DNA from: Moringa oleifera
Lineage: Eukaryota; Streptophyta; Magnoliopsida; Brassicales; Moringaceae
DNA: 64,000 nt
Reading direction: 5' to 3'
Assembly (NCBI GenBank): GCA_021397835.1
Contig: JAJFZO010000230.1
Coordinates: 4,148,001-4,212,000, forward strand
Shown here one piece after another: positions 14,601 to 27,879 of this stretch. The first letter of the stretch is position 1; each line of letters opens with the position of its first letter. The position numbers were made by a program, and so were the translations under genes. Under the pieces are notes generated by a model, which was given only the letters and a program-made list of their open reading frames with translations, did no database searches and was not told the origin of the DNA.

Positions 14601-17600
14601 TACTATTAGAATGCCAGCAATATAACAAACAAATGTGAAAGGAGTTCTCCCACAAAGTCAAACATCAAAGTTATCTAAATAACATCCCACCATTCAGTTA
14701 CAGTTAAAATTACAAGGTAAAGAAAATTAAACAACGAAAGAAAACTTTAAGAAGCTGACCAGCCGATTTCTGAAACGTGACGATCTTCTCAACAAATCCA
14801 TGAGGAGAAAAAACCTGATGCAGCACGTCTACTGTGATAGGATATAACATGTGATGGATTGTAACTAAGAGAATCCGATTTGGCTGTGCATCCAGCAAGT
14901 GCCCACAGCAGACCATCATAGAGAAACAAAAGAAAAGAGAATAAATGGGAAGTAAAGGATGAATTTAGTAAATGAAATAATCAGTGACCATACAGTCCAT
15001 TAGAAGACAATGCTGATAAACTGAAACTGCAAGCATGAGGAAAACAAAGGTAAGATGGATCTAGGGCTTGTCCTGCAGACACCACCATTCCTAAAGCCCG
15101 AGTGGATGTATCTTACAACCAAAGGAAACAACTATAAAGATTAAAAATGCCCAAGCTCAGAGTCCTTGTGATTAAACAAACTTGAAAATTGTTTATTTAG
15201 AAAATAAAACTACAATTACTTTTAAAGAAATCATAATTTACCATCATACATAACATACTTGAAAACATAGAACCTACGTAAATTTTACCAAATACGCTAA
15301 TACTATCCATGAACATATATTCTTCATTCTAAAATTTTATTGAACATTATCAACAAGACAAAGGAAACAGCAGGACCAGCCACAAGTACAGGCAACTATA
15401 TGCACTGGAAATTTTGCAAGAATATTAAAATAAACTACATCAATGTCCTCGCATGACTACAATTAGCAAACACACTAATAGACAAAAACATAATGCAAAG
15501 GGAGAATATACTTTAAAAGGCAGCAAAGATGGCAATGGCATATTTTCACCATAACAGACAAAGTACTAAGTAACTAGACAGCCCCTAAGAACTTCAGAAT
15601 TTAGCCCAATACTCTGCTCATTGTGTAGGATATATATATGAAACAGATGTAAAGTGAGCAAAACCAGAAAGGAAAGAAAAGGAGGCAAGTCACTGTGCAT
15701 GTCCACTTAGTTGTCAGCAACAAAAATATGCAGGTCGTCACAACCTATCTGGATTGTAAACAGATAAGGTGCTTCTCCTTCACTGAAAAAAAAAAAGATA
15801 AGCGGAGAAACCTATCTACCTGTTGAACTCTACCCATGATGCCATTAAGTGTGCTCTACATACAAATTAAGAACAGAAGAAAATTTAATTGATGTGCTGA
15901 ATTAGAAGAATTAAAAGCTTCTCTTGGTCATCTTTAATAAGCCAAACAATGAATGCTATATCAATTATCCTCAACATCCAAAACGATGCTAAGAAACAAG
16001 CTATGGCAATTATATTGATGCATATCTCTAATTCTTGCTACCTGGAACAGCAGAAATATTGTCACAAAAAGATCATCTGTTTGAAGCTTTCTTGGCAAGC
16101 ATAAAAAACACTAACCACATTTTTTACCACAAAATACCAACCTCATCCCCCCTTCCTTGAGTGTTTTGATCCATTGTTGTTAATTCTTGATGTGATGAGA
16201 ACTGGACATAAACATTCCTCCCCCTGCAAGAGAACATAAAATATTCAAGTGCACTGAAAGCATAGAACAGGTAACTCGTTGCATTGCGAACCCTATTAAT
16301 CCAGATGATGTTTACAGAAGTCAAATTAATATCCAAGCTGCAGGATTCTCAATTTTACCAATTTCATACCTTATGGTTGGCTGAACATTTGCGTAGAACT
16401 GCAGAGCATTGATGGCTGAAGGAATATCTTGCATTTGCAGAAGAGCCTGCAGATTCAGCAGACATGACAAAAGGTTTCACTTAAAGTTTTAAGCTAAAAG
16501 ATTACTAGACCATATTGATATGGAGTAAAAACCTGATTTTTTGCTCGAAGCATCACAAGCTTAGTTATGACTCCAAACGGCTGGAATAGCTGAAGCAAAT
16601 CATTCTGCGGAAAACACGTGGAAAGGTTTATCAGGTGATACATAAATAAATATCACTTCTCTAAAGAAAAGTTAAAAAGATTTATCCCTTTTCAAGACAA
16701 GTATTCATCTAAAATAAATGAGAATAATTCCTTTTGTTGCTTATGTCCTGCAATCAATTGCAAATTTAAGCATCACCATCTATTGCTGATCCTACCATGG
16801 TAAGGTCCTAGAAAGTGGATATTCAGCAAACTTGCAATGGAATAATGCCATCCTTACTAAGAAAAATTCACATTACTTTACGTCTAAATCCAACTATCCA
16901 ACAATGGCAATGAGAAATCGACAATTTGGAACATTTACTGTTATCCAACCTAATAACATTATCCTATTCATTGGAAATTTTGGTTAAATGCCCAACCCCA
17001 AGCTCAACAAACCAAACGAAGAGTTTGTCCAGCATTCATTTCCAACTGGTATTAGCCAATATTTGACTATTTTGTTCAACATTAGGGAACAATTCATTCT
17101 CCTTAAAATTAAAATTTAATAACAGCTCCAGGAATTTACCATTCATTAGCATAGGCATGCGGTTTTTATCTAATTTAATTTTTATTATCCATCAGAATAT
17201 ACAGTTGTCTATAGATGTTCCCAAATTATAGAGATCTCATGAATTTGTGCATTGGCCAGGGAAATCCCATACTCTTGAAGCTTCCACTTAAGATATAAGA
17301 TATGATTTTGAGCTGCACATTTTCTTTTTCTATTTCCTCGATCAAAATACTTACTTTTTGAATACTTTTCCATAAGGCACAACCACACTCCACCAAAATG
17401 CAGAATTTCTTTGCTATGGTAGATTCAATGGATGATGAACATATATTCAAAATTTTAAGATTCAGAAATAATCTGATTTAGGGATGTTTACAATAAATAT
17501 AAAACCAAAGATCAGCATCCATGAACATAACAAGGAGTTTGGCTAGGCTGAAAATAACATGGAGATCTCTTGGCTGTCTGTACCCAAAAACAATTGCATT

Positions 17601-17876
17601 TTTTTTGGTACTTATAGCATCATACATTCACCTTTCACTTTCACTGAAACATAAGCTCTATTTCCTCACCTAAAGCCACCATGGTGAAAACCACCCCAAA
17701 TATCACAATACCACTGACAAGTAGCTTCTCCGCATAGAAGTTATTCTCATGCTCAAGTTTGAAGTTCTATAACATTTTTGTGTGAGGGAAAAAAACAGAG
17801 AGAGAGAGAGAGAAGATACTTCAGAGATTTCATGCCCAACATTTCGAACGTGAATGACTTTGGAAGGTTCTGTCAT
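11659..17876 (-). CDS. PTBP3: Polypyrimidine tract-binding protein homolog 3 (four RRMs)
   Basis: This encodes an RNA-binding splicing regulator of the PTB/hnRNP I family, which binds CU-rich tracts in pre-mRNA and acts in nucleus and cytoplasm. I rebuilt 14 coding exons (minus, 5' to 3'): 17876-17820, 16604-16533, 16446-16370, 16223-16142, 14883-14760, 14421-14357, 14255-14206, 14092-14051, 13947-13896, 13788-13728, 13633-13620, 12858-12751, 12665-12522, 12063-11659. They total 1353 nt, giving 450 aa, with all phases matching and GT-AG introns. The protein starts MTEPSKVIHVRNVGHEISE. RRMs lie near residues 6-80, 97-175, 255-330 and 368-445, with an Ala/Gly-rich linker (AAIAAAFGGG) before RRM3. 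Plant PTB3 proteins have similar length and the same order. The exon 10 acceptor is ambiguous by 3 nt (cagcag). The stop is TAG at 11659-11661. The family assignment is secure; paralogue 3 is inferred from the conserved N-terminus. Confidence 0.95.
13620..13633 (-). other. 14-nt microexon (exon 11) of the PTB gene
   Basis: Between exons 10 and 12 the frame is kept only if 14 nt (TTGCATTTCCTCAG) are included, flanked by ttccag and gtgagt. The last base of exon 10 (G) plus this exon gives five codons, V-A-F-P-Q, directly before the exon 12 start MANTAAI. Skipping it would shift the frame. Confidence 0.85.
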
Positions 17877-17887
17877 TTTGAACTGGC

Positions 17888-18670
17888 CTGTAACACACCC
17901 AAGCACAATAACTCCATTTTTCAGTATTTAAAACCACAGTGAATTCAATAGTTTTCTAATCAATCACCAGCAATTTAGACATTTTATTCTTCATTCAAAA
18001 AAATATCCATGACCTTCTTTATTCAAAAGATAGAAATTTACATTTTTTTCAGTTTTTTAAAAAAACAATTTCTTGATTAAACCAGTTTTTGATATCATCA
18101 AGTTCCTTGGAAAGAATCAAATTAATTAAATATCAAACCTCTTGTGCTTTTTCATTTCCTTTTTTTCTGATATTTACTTGAGAATTCGGAGTATCTAACA
18201 GTAAAATCACTGACTCCAAGCAACCATTAGAGAAGTTAAATCAACTTAGCATGGAAAAATAAGCTTCCAACTAAAAAGTTGTGTCTTTACGTAAACATGT
18301 GTTGTATCCAGAGCTGCCACAGAAAGCGTGAGAAAATTTGTGAAAGAAAAAGTAGAGCACTGTTTGGTAGCTGAGAAATCTCACGGCAGTATAGCGGAGA
18401 CTTTGAATCTGAATAATAAAGCAAATCAATTTATTTCTCCGAAAACTTTCTCAGCAACCAAACAAAGAGTGCATTCATTCAAAACATCCAGTAAGATCAA
18501 ACCTAAAAGAAAAAGAAATAGAAAGAGAGAGAGAACTTGCCTTAGAAGAAGTTGGAGAGAGAGATAAAGAAGGAGTTGAGATTGAGAGAGAGCGAGACCG
18601 AGAGACAGAGAGAGAGAGAGAGAGAGAGAAGAAACAGAGAGAAAAAGAAAGAGGGAGGAGAAAATGAAAA
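17888..18670 (-). other. PTB gene 5' leader exon and leader intron
   Basis: An 11-nt leader segment (17887-17877) precedes the ATG and is bounded by a ttacag acceptor. The upstream leader is CU-rich and runs from about 18665 to 18541 on the minus strand. No good GT donor is seen there. The sequence AG|GCAAGT at 18541/18540 matches the rare GC-AG donor consensus, which would give an intron of 18540-17888. The transcription start is not fixed. Confidence 0.45.
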
Positions 18671-18830
18671 TCAGAGGTGTGTAGATCGAATGCTTCGCAT
18701 GCTGTCCCTCTGCTAGTTTTGCCCTATCTCTCTCGCCCTAAATACTCCCCCTTAGCAGTGTGTTGTGGGCCCCACCACGAACAAGCTGTCCATTTTAACA
18801 GTTCTCCATTATATTTTATATATTTCTTCG
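18671..18830 (-). promoter_or_regulatory. Putative PTB gene promoter
   Basis: Upstream of the CU-rich leader is a more GC-balanced stretch. It contains TGGGCC (18766-18771, within GTGGGCCCCAC), a site II/TCP-type element common in promoters of plant housekeeping genes. A TATATAA-like word on the minus strand lies near 18815, rather far from the presumed start. The call rests on position and these words only. Confidence 0.35.
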
Positions 18831-21589
18831 CGTATTTTCAAGCCCCCAAATTACCTTTAACACCCATCTACACCTTAGAATGAAAAATACTTTTGAGGGC
18901 AAAAATAAGATGAACATTATTTATACTAAGTGAACTTGCTCAAGCTCAAAATTCTTGCATAATTAAATTAAATTTTATAGTACTCTTAATTTTTTGAATT
19001 TACAATTATAATGCAAAAATAATAGTAATCATTCATAATATATAATAATAAATTAAATTTTTTTATTCATTCAAATTATATTATTTTAAAAAAATTATAA
19101 TACAAGATAATTTAATAAAATAAATAGTTAAAATATTTTTTTATTTTTTTATTTTAATATAGTAAACTATAAATATATTTTTAAGTAAATAACAAAAAAA
19201 TTATAAATTTGATGTGGTTTTCAAGGATAAAGATTTCATAAAAGTTTTATATATATCCTATATTACCAGTCGAACATTCATGCTTAAAAAATAATAAATA
19301 AAATATTTATGTATTAACCTGATTTAAATTAAATTTTATTAAAAATTTAAAAATTAGAGATATTCATATTAAAGATTTTATATAATAAATTTTACTTTAA
19401 AATTTTTCATAAATACAAATATATATTTAAGTTACTATCACAAAAAGTTTTATAATTTTTTAGTATTAAAAAATATTAATTATTTAAATTTAAAATATAA
19501 AAAAATTTAAAAATAGCATTATTACTCAAAAAAATTATGAAACTTTTTATAACAATAACTTGAATTTTTTTTTTACATCTATAAAAAATTTTAAGTCAAA
19601 ATTTGTTGTATAAGATCTTTAATTTGAATATTTCTAATTTTTAAATTTTTAAATAAAGTTCAATTTATACCAAATTTGATAAATCAAGTTTTAATTTTCA
19701 CTTTTTAAATATAGGAGTTTGATTAGTAATATGGAATAAATATCAAAATTTTACAAGACCTTTACTTTTTTTAATTCAAATTTTGGATTTTAATTTAATT
19801 TAATTTTACCTTGAAAATATTAATCTAATCTAAATGAAATTTTAATTCAAACAAATTATAGTGTTTTCATAGTTGAAATGCTTAAAACATGATTCAAATG
19901 GAATGTAAAATTTTGAACTCATGAGCTATATTTTATGAATATTTCAAACTTTTTGCAATATAAAAAAATTTAAAAAATTATTTTCAATAATTAAAAGTTT
20001 TAAACATTTTATCATATATTAAATATTTATTTACATATGTATAAAATTTTAAATCAAAATATATTGTACAAGATTGCTAAGTTAAATATCCTTAATTTTA
20101 AAATTCTTTTGTAGAGGCTAAATTGAACTAAACAAAAATACCACACGTAAAATTCAACTTAATTAAATTTCAAATTTTGAATTAAAAAGTGAATATAAGT
20201 TAATTTTTTTAATATTTACCTTATACCTTTTTATCTTCTTTAAAAAAAATTAATATGACTTAGATCAACATATATATGATTTGAATTTGTATTATGATAA
20301 AGATTAACTAGAAATTTAATTTAAGAACTTACATTCATAAAAATCATAATTAAAAAATTATGATTTTTTATTTAATATATTAATATTTTTCTCAAATTAC
20401 TTTATGTAGCATTCAAGAGTTTACTCTATATGTGCATGACCAATTTTATGTCCATAGAAAATTTATTAATTTTCTTTCTTTCTTTTGCATAACAATTTTT
20501 TGTTTAAAAAAGATACAAACCTTATGAGTAAGTGGGCATCAAATGTACACATCAAATATTAGTAATCTAGTGACCGAGTTTGATCATATACATTATTATC
20601 AAGCAAATTGTGTTTTATGAAATGAATAAACCCTTATTCGAGCATTTTAATACAATAGTTCTATAATTATAGTCAATTGACTTATTTAGTGCAAGTGACA
20701 TTTAAAATTGGATTTTGATGTTATTTAAATATGGTGTTTTACACTCAACAATAACGATATTTGGCTCTTGTTTGGGTTGGTGGGTCTTGAAAGGATTTTA
20801 ATTGAATTTTAGATGATTTTTAAGCTAGTTAAACTTATAAGAGAGAAGAAAAAAACACTAGATGACTTTAGAGGTCCACTCTGATATTTAAATTAGATGA
20901 CAAAAGTTTTTAAAATCTGATAAGTGTTCAAAATGAGAGTTTTAAATATCAAGAGGGTATCTTTCAGATATTCATGAATGATTTCGCACATATTATGCTC
21001 TTTCCTTGTGAAGTTAGAGAAATTTTTGTTGAAGATAAACTGTTTAAGCTTATAAGTAAGTTGAATCTCCTTTTTTAAATTTAAACTTATCTCCTTACAT
21101 AAGATTGTGAATGTATGACTTCAATTTTATTATATTGGACTTGGTTTTAATATCATCAACATCAAATTCGATTGATAAAAATGGTGCTAAAGTCATATCT
21201 AAAGTAATTATTGATATATGAAAAATTAGTTTTTTCATTTAATCTTCTCGCACATAAATTGATATTCATATATTTGTTAATTTTTAACTTATTGAAAAGC
21301 CAAATATTTTTATTTGATTTTATTAGAAAAACAATTGTAGTTTCAAACCACAATCTCCATAATGTTGAAGTAAATTTAAAAGAAAACATTAAAAAATACT
21401 TAAATAAAATTTGAACATCAAAGAAAATTACTATGTTTTCCAAGGGATGAAATTTTTTTAAAATGTAAAAATATAATTTTAAATCAATTGCATAATGAAT
21501 TAAAAATTATTAAAAGTTATAAAGATAAATTTTTACTTATGTGAAAATTATTTTCACTTAATTAAAAAACAAAAGACTGCTATGCGGTC

Positions 21590-21633
21590 GGAGAAATCAC
21601 TTGCTACCTCTTTGATAGGCAAGTGACTTCTCC
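21590..21633. repeat. 15-bp stem hairpin with 14-nt loop
   Basis: The left arm GGAGAAATCACTTGC (21590-21604) and right arm GCAAGTGACTTCTCC (21619-21633) pair at 14 of 15 positions. The exception is A-C on the plus strand, which becomes a G-U wobble in a minus-strand RNA, making that stem fully paired. The element stands out by base composition. A smaller hairpin, GTGAAAA-tta-TTTTCAC, lies at 21541-21557. A worn MITE or a small-RNA hairpin are both possible. Confidence 0.7.
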
Positions 21634-21833
21634 AGGAAAGGGCTACTCAACAAGTTAAAGAAAGCAGCAAACAATTGCATAAAGATTTTTAATATCTCCA
21701 CAAAGTTTTTACTTGCAAAATGGAATAGTATGTCATGATCTACCTTGTGTCTTTTTTTATTTGATGATTACACTTTAACACATTTAACCAAAGCTATATA
21801 AGAATCTCACTTCTTTACATATTTTCAAAGAGA

Positions 21834-21841
<8 letters not shown>

Positions 21842-21875
<34 letters not shown>
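21842..21875. repeat. (AAT)n/(ATT)n perfect palindrome
   Basis: A run of AAT repeats turns directly into ATT repeats with the centre between 21858 and 21859. This gives perfect 17-bp arms without a loop, and the AAT side continues left to about 21833. Confidence 0.85.
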
Positions 21876-24800
21876 GAAAAATATTTAATTATTATTTAAA
21901 TATTTTTAATATTTTATTTTATGAATTTAGAAATATGTAATACACCAAGAAATACTTGTAACATTATCATTTTATGTGAAAATTTAGAGATTCAAGCCTT
22001 TTATTCTTATTTTGTGTTTTACTTTAGGAGGAATTAATTAGATCTAAAAAAACATGAAGGCAAAGAAATGAAGACAACTAAATCGGTATAGGTTGATTTA
22101 ATTAGAATATAAACATCTTAATTAATGGAAATAATGAAATTACATTTTATTTACAACAAAATAATTTTTTAATAAATTATTTCGATTAAAGATGATTTGA
22201 TGATCTCAAAAAATGTAAAAATACCATACAAAAGTAATTTACTGATAAGTTATGCACTATATTTTCCATAACTATTTTTTCACTACTTTTTATAATTTTA
22301 GCTTAACTTTCTAAATATCTATATTTTTGTGTTTTAATTTCAATTTTATTCTTTCATTTTTTTGATTTTTTTGATTTTTTAGTAAAATATATACACTTTT
22401 TTTATTATAGTTTTCCTTTTCTTTTTAAATTCTTAATAATAACTATATTTGATAGTAAATAAAGAAAGGGGGAAATTTGCGCATATTTAACTTATGAACA
22501 AATTGATGATAAAGAAACAAAATACGTCTTGAATCTTGGATGATGACAAAAATATTGCATCGAGTATTTCATATAACATAGATCAATCTACTTTATTGTT
22601 TCAAACATATTGTTATTGTTGGTGATGCAACAATCCATGACAAAAATAACAAGAATAGAAAAAGAAAGCAAATCCATTTTGTCATGAATACATGGTGGCT
22701 AAACTTAGAGAAATAAGTACTTTATATGAAAAAAGTATAAAAAAATTTTAAAGGGATTGCAATTTTTTTAAGAAAAAAAAAAGATAATATCATGAACACA
22801 TAAAATTTTGTTTTAAAAAATAGTGAATTTTGAAGATTTCAACGAAGAAAAGCTTTTGGCATCTTACAACATGAACATTTTGACGGTAAAAAAAATTATA
22901 ATTACTAATTGTTAAAGTGTATTTATGTAGTCTCTTAACTAATCTCTTATAATGATCAAGTTGAAGAAAGCTAGTAAAATATTAAAAAAATTATTAAAAT
23001 TCAAGATTACTCTGATTGATTGAAAAGTTTTAATAAGACAAAACGAAAGAATAAAGTAGGCTTTATAAGTAAAACTTGTAAACCATTTATATTTCGATTC
23101 AAAAATATCACTGTTAAACACAACTTATGATTGTTTGAAGAATTAAAATTCACCAGGACAATGGCATCGAGTCATTACGTGGTGGTATTGGCTAAACTCG
23201 CCATTAGAGAAATGCTTTTCAAGAACTTTTTTTTTGGCAATAAGATCGACAATTTGAGCAATAACACCAACTAAAATAGAAACTTAAGTGGTGACATAAG
23301 TTGTTGAGTGGCGAACCTAGTCAAGACAATTTTTTGGATGTTCTTACCCTATATTTTATTTGGTTTTTGTGTTTTTCAAGTTAGCTTTTTAAAACTCAAA
23401 CTTTCCTTGCAAAAAACACATGCATATTTTATTTTCAAATAATCCTTTTAGATTTAAAATACTTTATAAACCATAATTTGATTTAAAACATTTTTTCATG
23501 CATGAGAATAAAATGCATTTAAAAAAAAAAAAGAAGATTTACATAAGTTCTTAGATTTTTTAATCTACTTATTTGATTTCTGAGCTTCTTCATTATTTTA
23601 CAGCTTCAAACCTTCATCTTAGCCCTTCATTGGCCTTGATCAATACCAAGTTCAAAGCTAGAATACACATCTCACTTAAATAATAGTCTATAAAAATGTT
23701 TATTGTAATTAAAATAAGTCACTATATTCTAACCATGTGAGACCAATGGGCTAATAATCTCTATTTTTTTTTTCATGATGATAAACACGTTATGTAAAGG
23801 TACAATGAATTCACAATTTAAAACATTACAAATTAATGATTTTGAATAGGTTATGCACTTCAATCATACCATATCAAAATTTGATTAAATTAAGCATTTT
23901 AAATTCAAGATTTATTTAACACTTAGTCAAGTTCTAATATTTTAAGCATCACTAATTTGAATCTTTGAACACATAATGTCACAAGGGGCCCAGTGGTGAG
24001 CAAAGCACTCAAGCTTGCAATGAAGAATGGATGGATTTTCTATCTTTATTTTAGTTTGAATAAAAAACATGAATCTTGAAATCTATTTTGGCTGACTCTT
24101 TTAATGAAAAAAAAGAGTTGTCATCAATCTTTTTTATGGTGTGATTGATCACCAAAAATACTTTTGCTTTTTTCTTTCAAATCTTTTTTTTTTAAAAAAA
24201 GAACTAGAAGATAGGTAAAAGAAAAGGTTTGTAGCACTAGTCACACTTTACTAAAAAATCTAAGTTCACGAGTTAGTTATGTATGAGGAAAGATTAACAC
24301 CCTCACAAATGTTCAAAATTGGTACCAATTAAACAAAAAAGTATTCTATCGGGTGATGTAAAAGAATGGCTCGAACTTGATTCCCATTCAAAGTAACTCA
24401 TAATAATTATGAAGAAAACCCTTTAAAGAATACATGAATGATAGAAACTTTAGAATATGGTTGTTATCATATCTTAGCCTCCAAAATTATTTTTTTTTAA
24501 GACCCAAAAGATTGGCTTTACCTAGTCTCTGAATCTTGAAAAAAATATTTTAAAAAAATCTTTTTTTCTTGAAATTGTCAGAGAACACTTAAAGTAATAC
24601 ATTTTTGGGCGAGGATCAAGGAAATACACCTAGACCAACTCTTATTTCCTCAAAATAAAATAATTTTATTTAAAACTCCTTGTGAGAAAAGACTCTTATA
24701 TACACATCAATTTAAAATTCATTTTATGTAGAAAAGATGGACACATGATGCAAAAATAATAAAGAAAGACACCGACTATAGAAAGAAAGTATTAAAAAAG

Positions 24801-25639
24801 TAAGAGAACATCAAAGAAAGTATCAAAAATATTTAAAAATATTTAGAATGGGCTCTTTATAAACTTTTAAAAAAAAACTTGCATTCATAAAAATTCTTCC
24901 AAGTAAAACAGCCTCAAAGAGGGATCTGTCACTTAAAAAAATCATGGTCCCTTCTCCCTTCAATCGATGGTGTATTTACAGATGTGGTCTCATTCAAAAA
25001 AGATAAGTGCATGTCATTGATCTAAAATGTGTAAATGTATGGTTCTTGTAACTTGCGCACTTTATTGTTCATCTGAGTATCTTGATGTAACTCGGGATCT
25101 TTTAAGTTAAAATTTTCCCAAGGTATAGATTTTGCTATCATAAAAGACCCGATAATTATTTAAAAATTTGCCATAGATTGGGGAAAATGTAGCTCGGGAC
25201 AACATAGGTCAAAAAATATATGCCTTCAATGCCTGGTCAACTTTCCACTAAGTCATTTCAAAGAGTCTTTCCTAATATTTTTAATATTTAAGTGTCTCAT
25301 AATTTGCCCTATGACTTAAGGATGCAGAGGGTCATACATTTTAAAAGCCTTTTAATTTTCATGATAAATGATTACCGCATTTAAAAAGGTTTTTAAACTC
25401 TTCTATCTTTTTTTTCACTTTATTTGCTTGTAAAGCCTCCAAATTCCCTCTTAGTAGATCCAGAACTCTGTATTTCTATTTTCGAAGTTCATCCTCTCTT
25501 TAGATGAGTCTTCAACATCTTTTTTTTTTTAATTCAAGCATTAAAAACATGGTTAAAAATCTAGAGCCTTCTTCTTTTACCCTTGAGGATTTAGAATGGG
25601 TGAAAAATAATTTCTCCATTTTGAAGTTCATCTAATTTG

Positions 25640-27720
25640 AAATTTCTTTTTCTTCAAACTGATCATGGCCCACCGTGAAGACTAGGTGATGGTCTTCGAT
25701 GGTAGCCTCAAGGGAGGTCAAGACTTGCCCATTCATCTTTTTTTTTTTAAATATCTGCTTTCAGTTTAGAATTTCTCTTTCTTAGCTCATACCTAACGCT
25801 TGGCATTGTATAGTTGCCTTTGTGTCAAAACTTTTCTCTATGAATTGTACAGATCTTTTGATAGCATTATTCGCCAAGCTTTTAAAGTTAAAAAGCCAAC
25901 ATCAATGATAGAAATTTTGATTTTAAATTTTACTATTTTGGTAAGGGCTAAACTCTTTTCTAAAAAGGTCTACCTTTGAATAACAAAGATTGGGCTGAAA
26001 AATATTTTTAGGCTTCTTGGCCCAAAATGTATACTCATCTAAATGTCTTAAGCTAGCCCTATAAAAAAATGTATAAAAAGAAGGATCACTCCACCTGATG
26101 GTAATATTTTATGTACTCTTTGATCAACGATTTAAGGATAATAGTAATTAGAGCCACAAGATGCAAGTATAGGGTCATTAGGCCTCATTGGACTTCTCAA
26201 TCAGTCAAAAACATATTACACTTGGGTTCTAAAGAGAAAGAGTTCTTCTCTTACCTTCCCAATATAATTCTTAATCTCAAACAAACACCAAACCCTGAAC
26301 CAACTACTGAACTTGAAATGGACACATATTTCGATGGAGATATGGCACTTCAACCTTTTATTAATCCACTTCCCCCCTTGTCGTCTCTCGAACTGATGTC
26401 AAACCAAGTCTTATTATTGCTTTGACTTATACTTTAATATTTTATCTTCTGCTTGCTGCTAGATCTTACGTGTTATCTTTTGCCTTTATAAATCCCAAAG
26501 AAGAAATGGCACCTTGACAAAATCGCCCTTTAATAATTAAACACTAACTTTAGAAAGTAACAAACATGGCCTTAGGGATAAATGCCATCAGAGTGGTTTG
26601 TATTACTGGTGCTACTACTAGACTACAATAGTAGGGTCAATGTTTATGGATTGTCCCAAAGAGGAAAGAGGCCAGAGCTAGCCCAAATGATGATGCCCTT
26701 GTTGCCAAGAAGGGAAAAAAGATTGTTGTTGTCCCTCCACTAAGCTGAAGGAAAAGGAACAAAAAACTGAATCATATTAGAGATTATGGTCCTATGAATG
26801 CACTTCTAGTGCCTTTAAGTGGGTCATAACCCATCCCTTTAGAAGATAAATTCATACCTGAGTGAGATCTTTCAGCTGAAGGATCTATGAACCACCCAAG
26901 CTTAGTTCAAAAGCGGCTCTGCAAGTTCATTCTCCCAAGACTTGAGGAAGATGAAGAGGAAAACAATAGTACCTTCCTTAGAAACATAATAATATCCTTT
27001 AAAGAGATAAGTATCATCCGCTTGATCTTGTTTTTGTTGTAATAGTAGATTGCTAGTCAATGCTTTTCTTTATTCTTTTAGTTAACCTAAAAAATGGTTA
27101 GCTTATGAACAAGTACAATCATACCAATATCAGTTTCCATTGCTTTATGAAAGAGGCTGATGTAGTCAATAAATCTATAAATAATGCTGTAAATAAGGTA
27201 CATGTCTATGCAACTGTGGCTAAAAAGCTACAAAATCTATTGGTCAGGACTGAGACAGGCATGGATAACACCGAAATTAGAATGGCTTAACTCTAGGCTA
27301 ATGTAAAGGCAAGGATAAGCCATGAGAAAAACAAGGTTATCCTTCAATAGTGAGATAAGTTAAGGGTAGCTCGGGAAAAAAATTGATTGAAGCTATTAGC
27401 AAGTTTAGAATCTCAAAGGCGTATAAGATTAAGATCGAGGAATAGCCCTCTCACCTGTATTGGCCGAGCAGATGATGCATGGTTGAAAAATTCAAGGTAG
27501 ATATACAAACCTTGACCTTTCATGAATACAAGTGACTTCTCCCTTAGAGGTTTCTTTGATCCACTCTAAAGATCTGGATGTCTCTCTGGTCGATCTTGAG
27601 GAGGTGGCTGACAAACCACCTGAAGAAGGGCCATCACCATTAGTGTTATAGGAAGTTCATATTTCAAAAGCTACCTTGGAATCAAATGTAATTGGACCCG
27701 AAGCTGGGCCTAAAGCTTAA
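25640..27720. mobile_element. Decayed coding-like stretch, probably transposon-derived
   Basis: Several short frames look protein-like but are broken by stops and shifts. On the plus strand, 26111-26425 has 104 codons with an acidic Pro-rich end. Around 26650-26760 there is a basic lysine-rich segment. At 27105-27290 a coiled-coil-like segment contains KLQNLLVRTETGMDNTEIRM. Near 27570-27650 a frame reads KDLDVSLVDLEEVADKPPEE. On the minus strand, about 25730-25640 reads MNGQVLTSLEATIEDHHLVF. This order (basic patch, coiled coil, acidic tail with LDLSLxDLEE-like words) resembles decayed plant retrotransposon gag-like or transposon proteins. No reverse transcriptase, integrase, LTR or primer site was found, so the class is open. 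Confidence 0.4.
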
Positions 27721-27879
27721 CTTGTATTCTTTTTCTTCCTTTTTGAATGTACAAACTTTATTTGAAATGACAAAATTTCTCTTTTTTAAGACATCTTCAC
27801 TAGTACTTAGAATAACTAGAGTAATCTCAAACATGAACTAATATTATTGTAATATTAATTTGAGAACTATTAACTCCTC

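Larger units (their letters stand above)
18900..25400. other. AT-rich intergenic DNA with scattered hairpins
   Basis: No gene can be supported. The stretch is mostly poly-A/T and degenerate AT words. Exceptions are a GC-richer hairpin (21590-21633), an (AAT)n/(ATT)n palindrome (about 21842-21875), and less AT-rich patches at 23140-23330 and 24960-25250 that read like worn repeats. The open frames of up to 93 codons are Ile/Asn/Lys/Phe-rich, as expected from AT bias. Confidence 0.6.

Noticed and set aside
23985..24040. SINE-like head GGGCCCAGTGGTGAGC
   Set aside because: No B-box, poly(A) end or target duplication follows, so the resemblance is too short.
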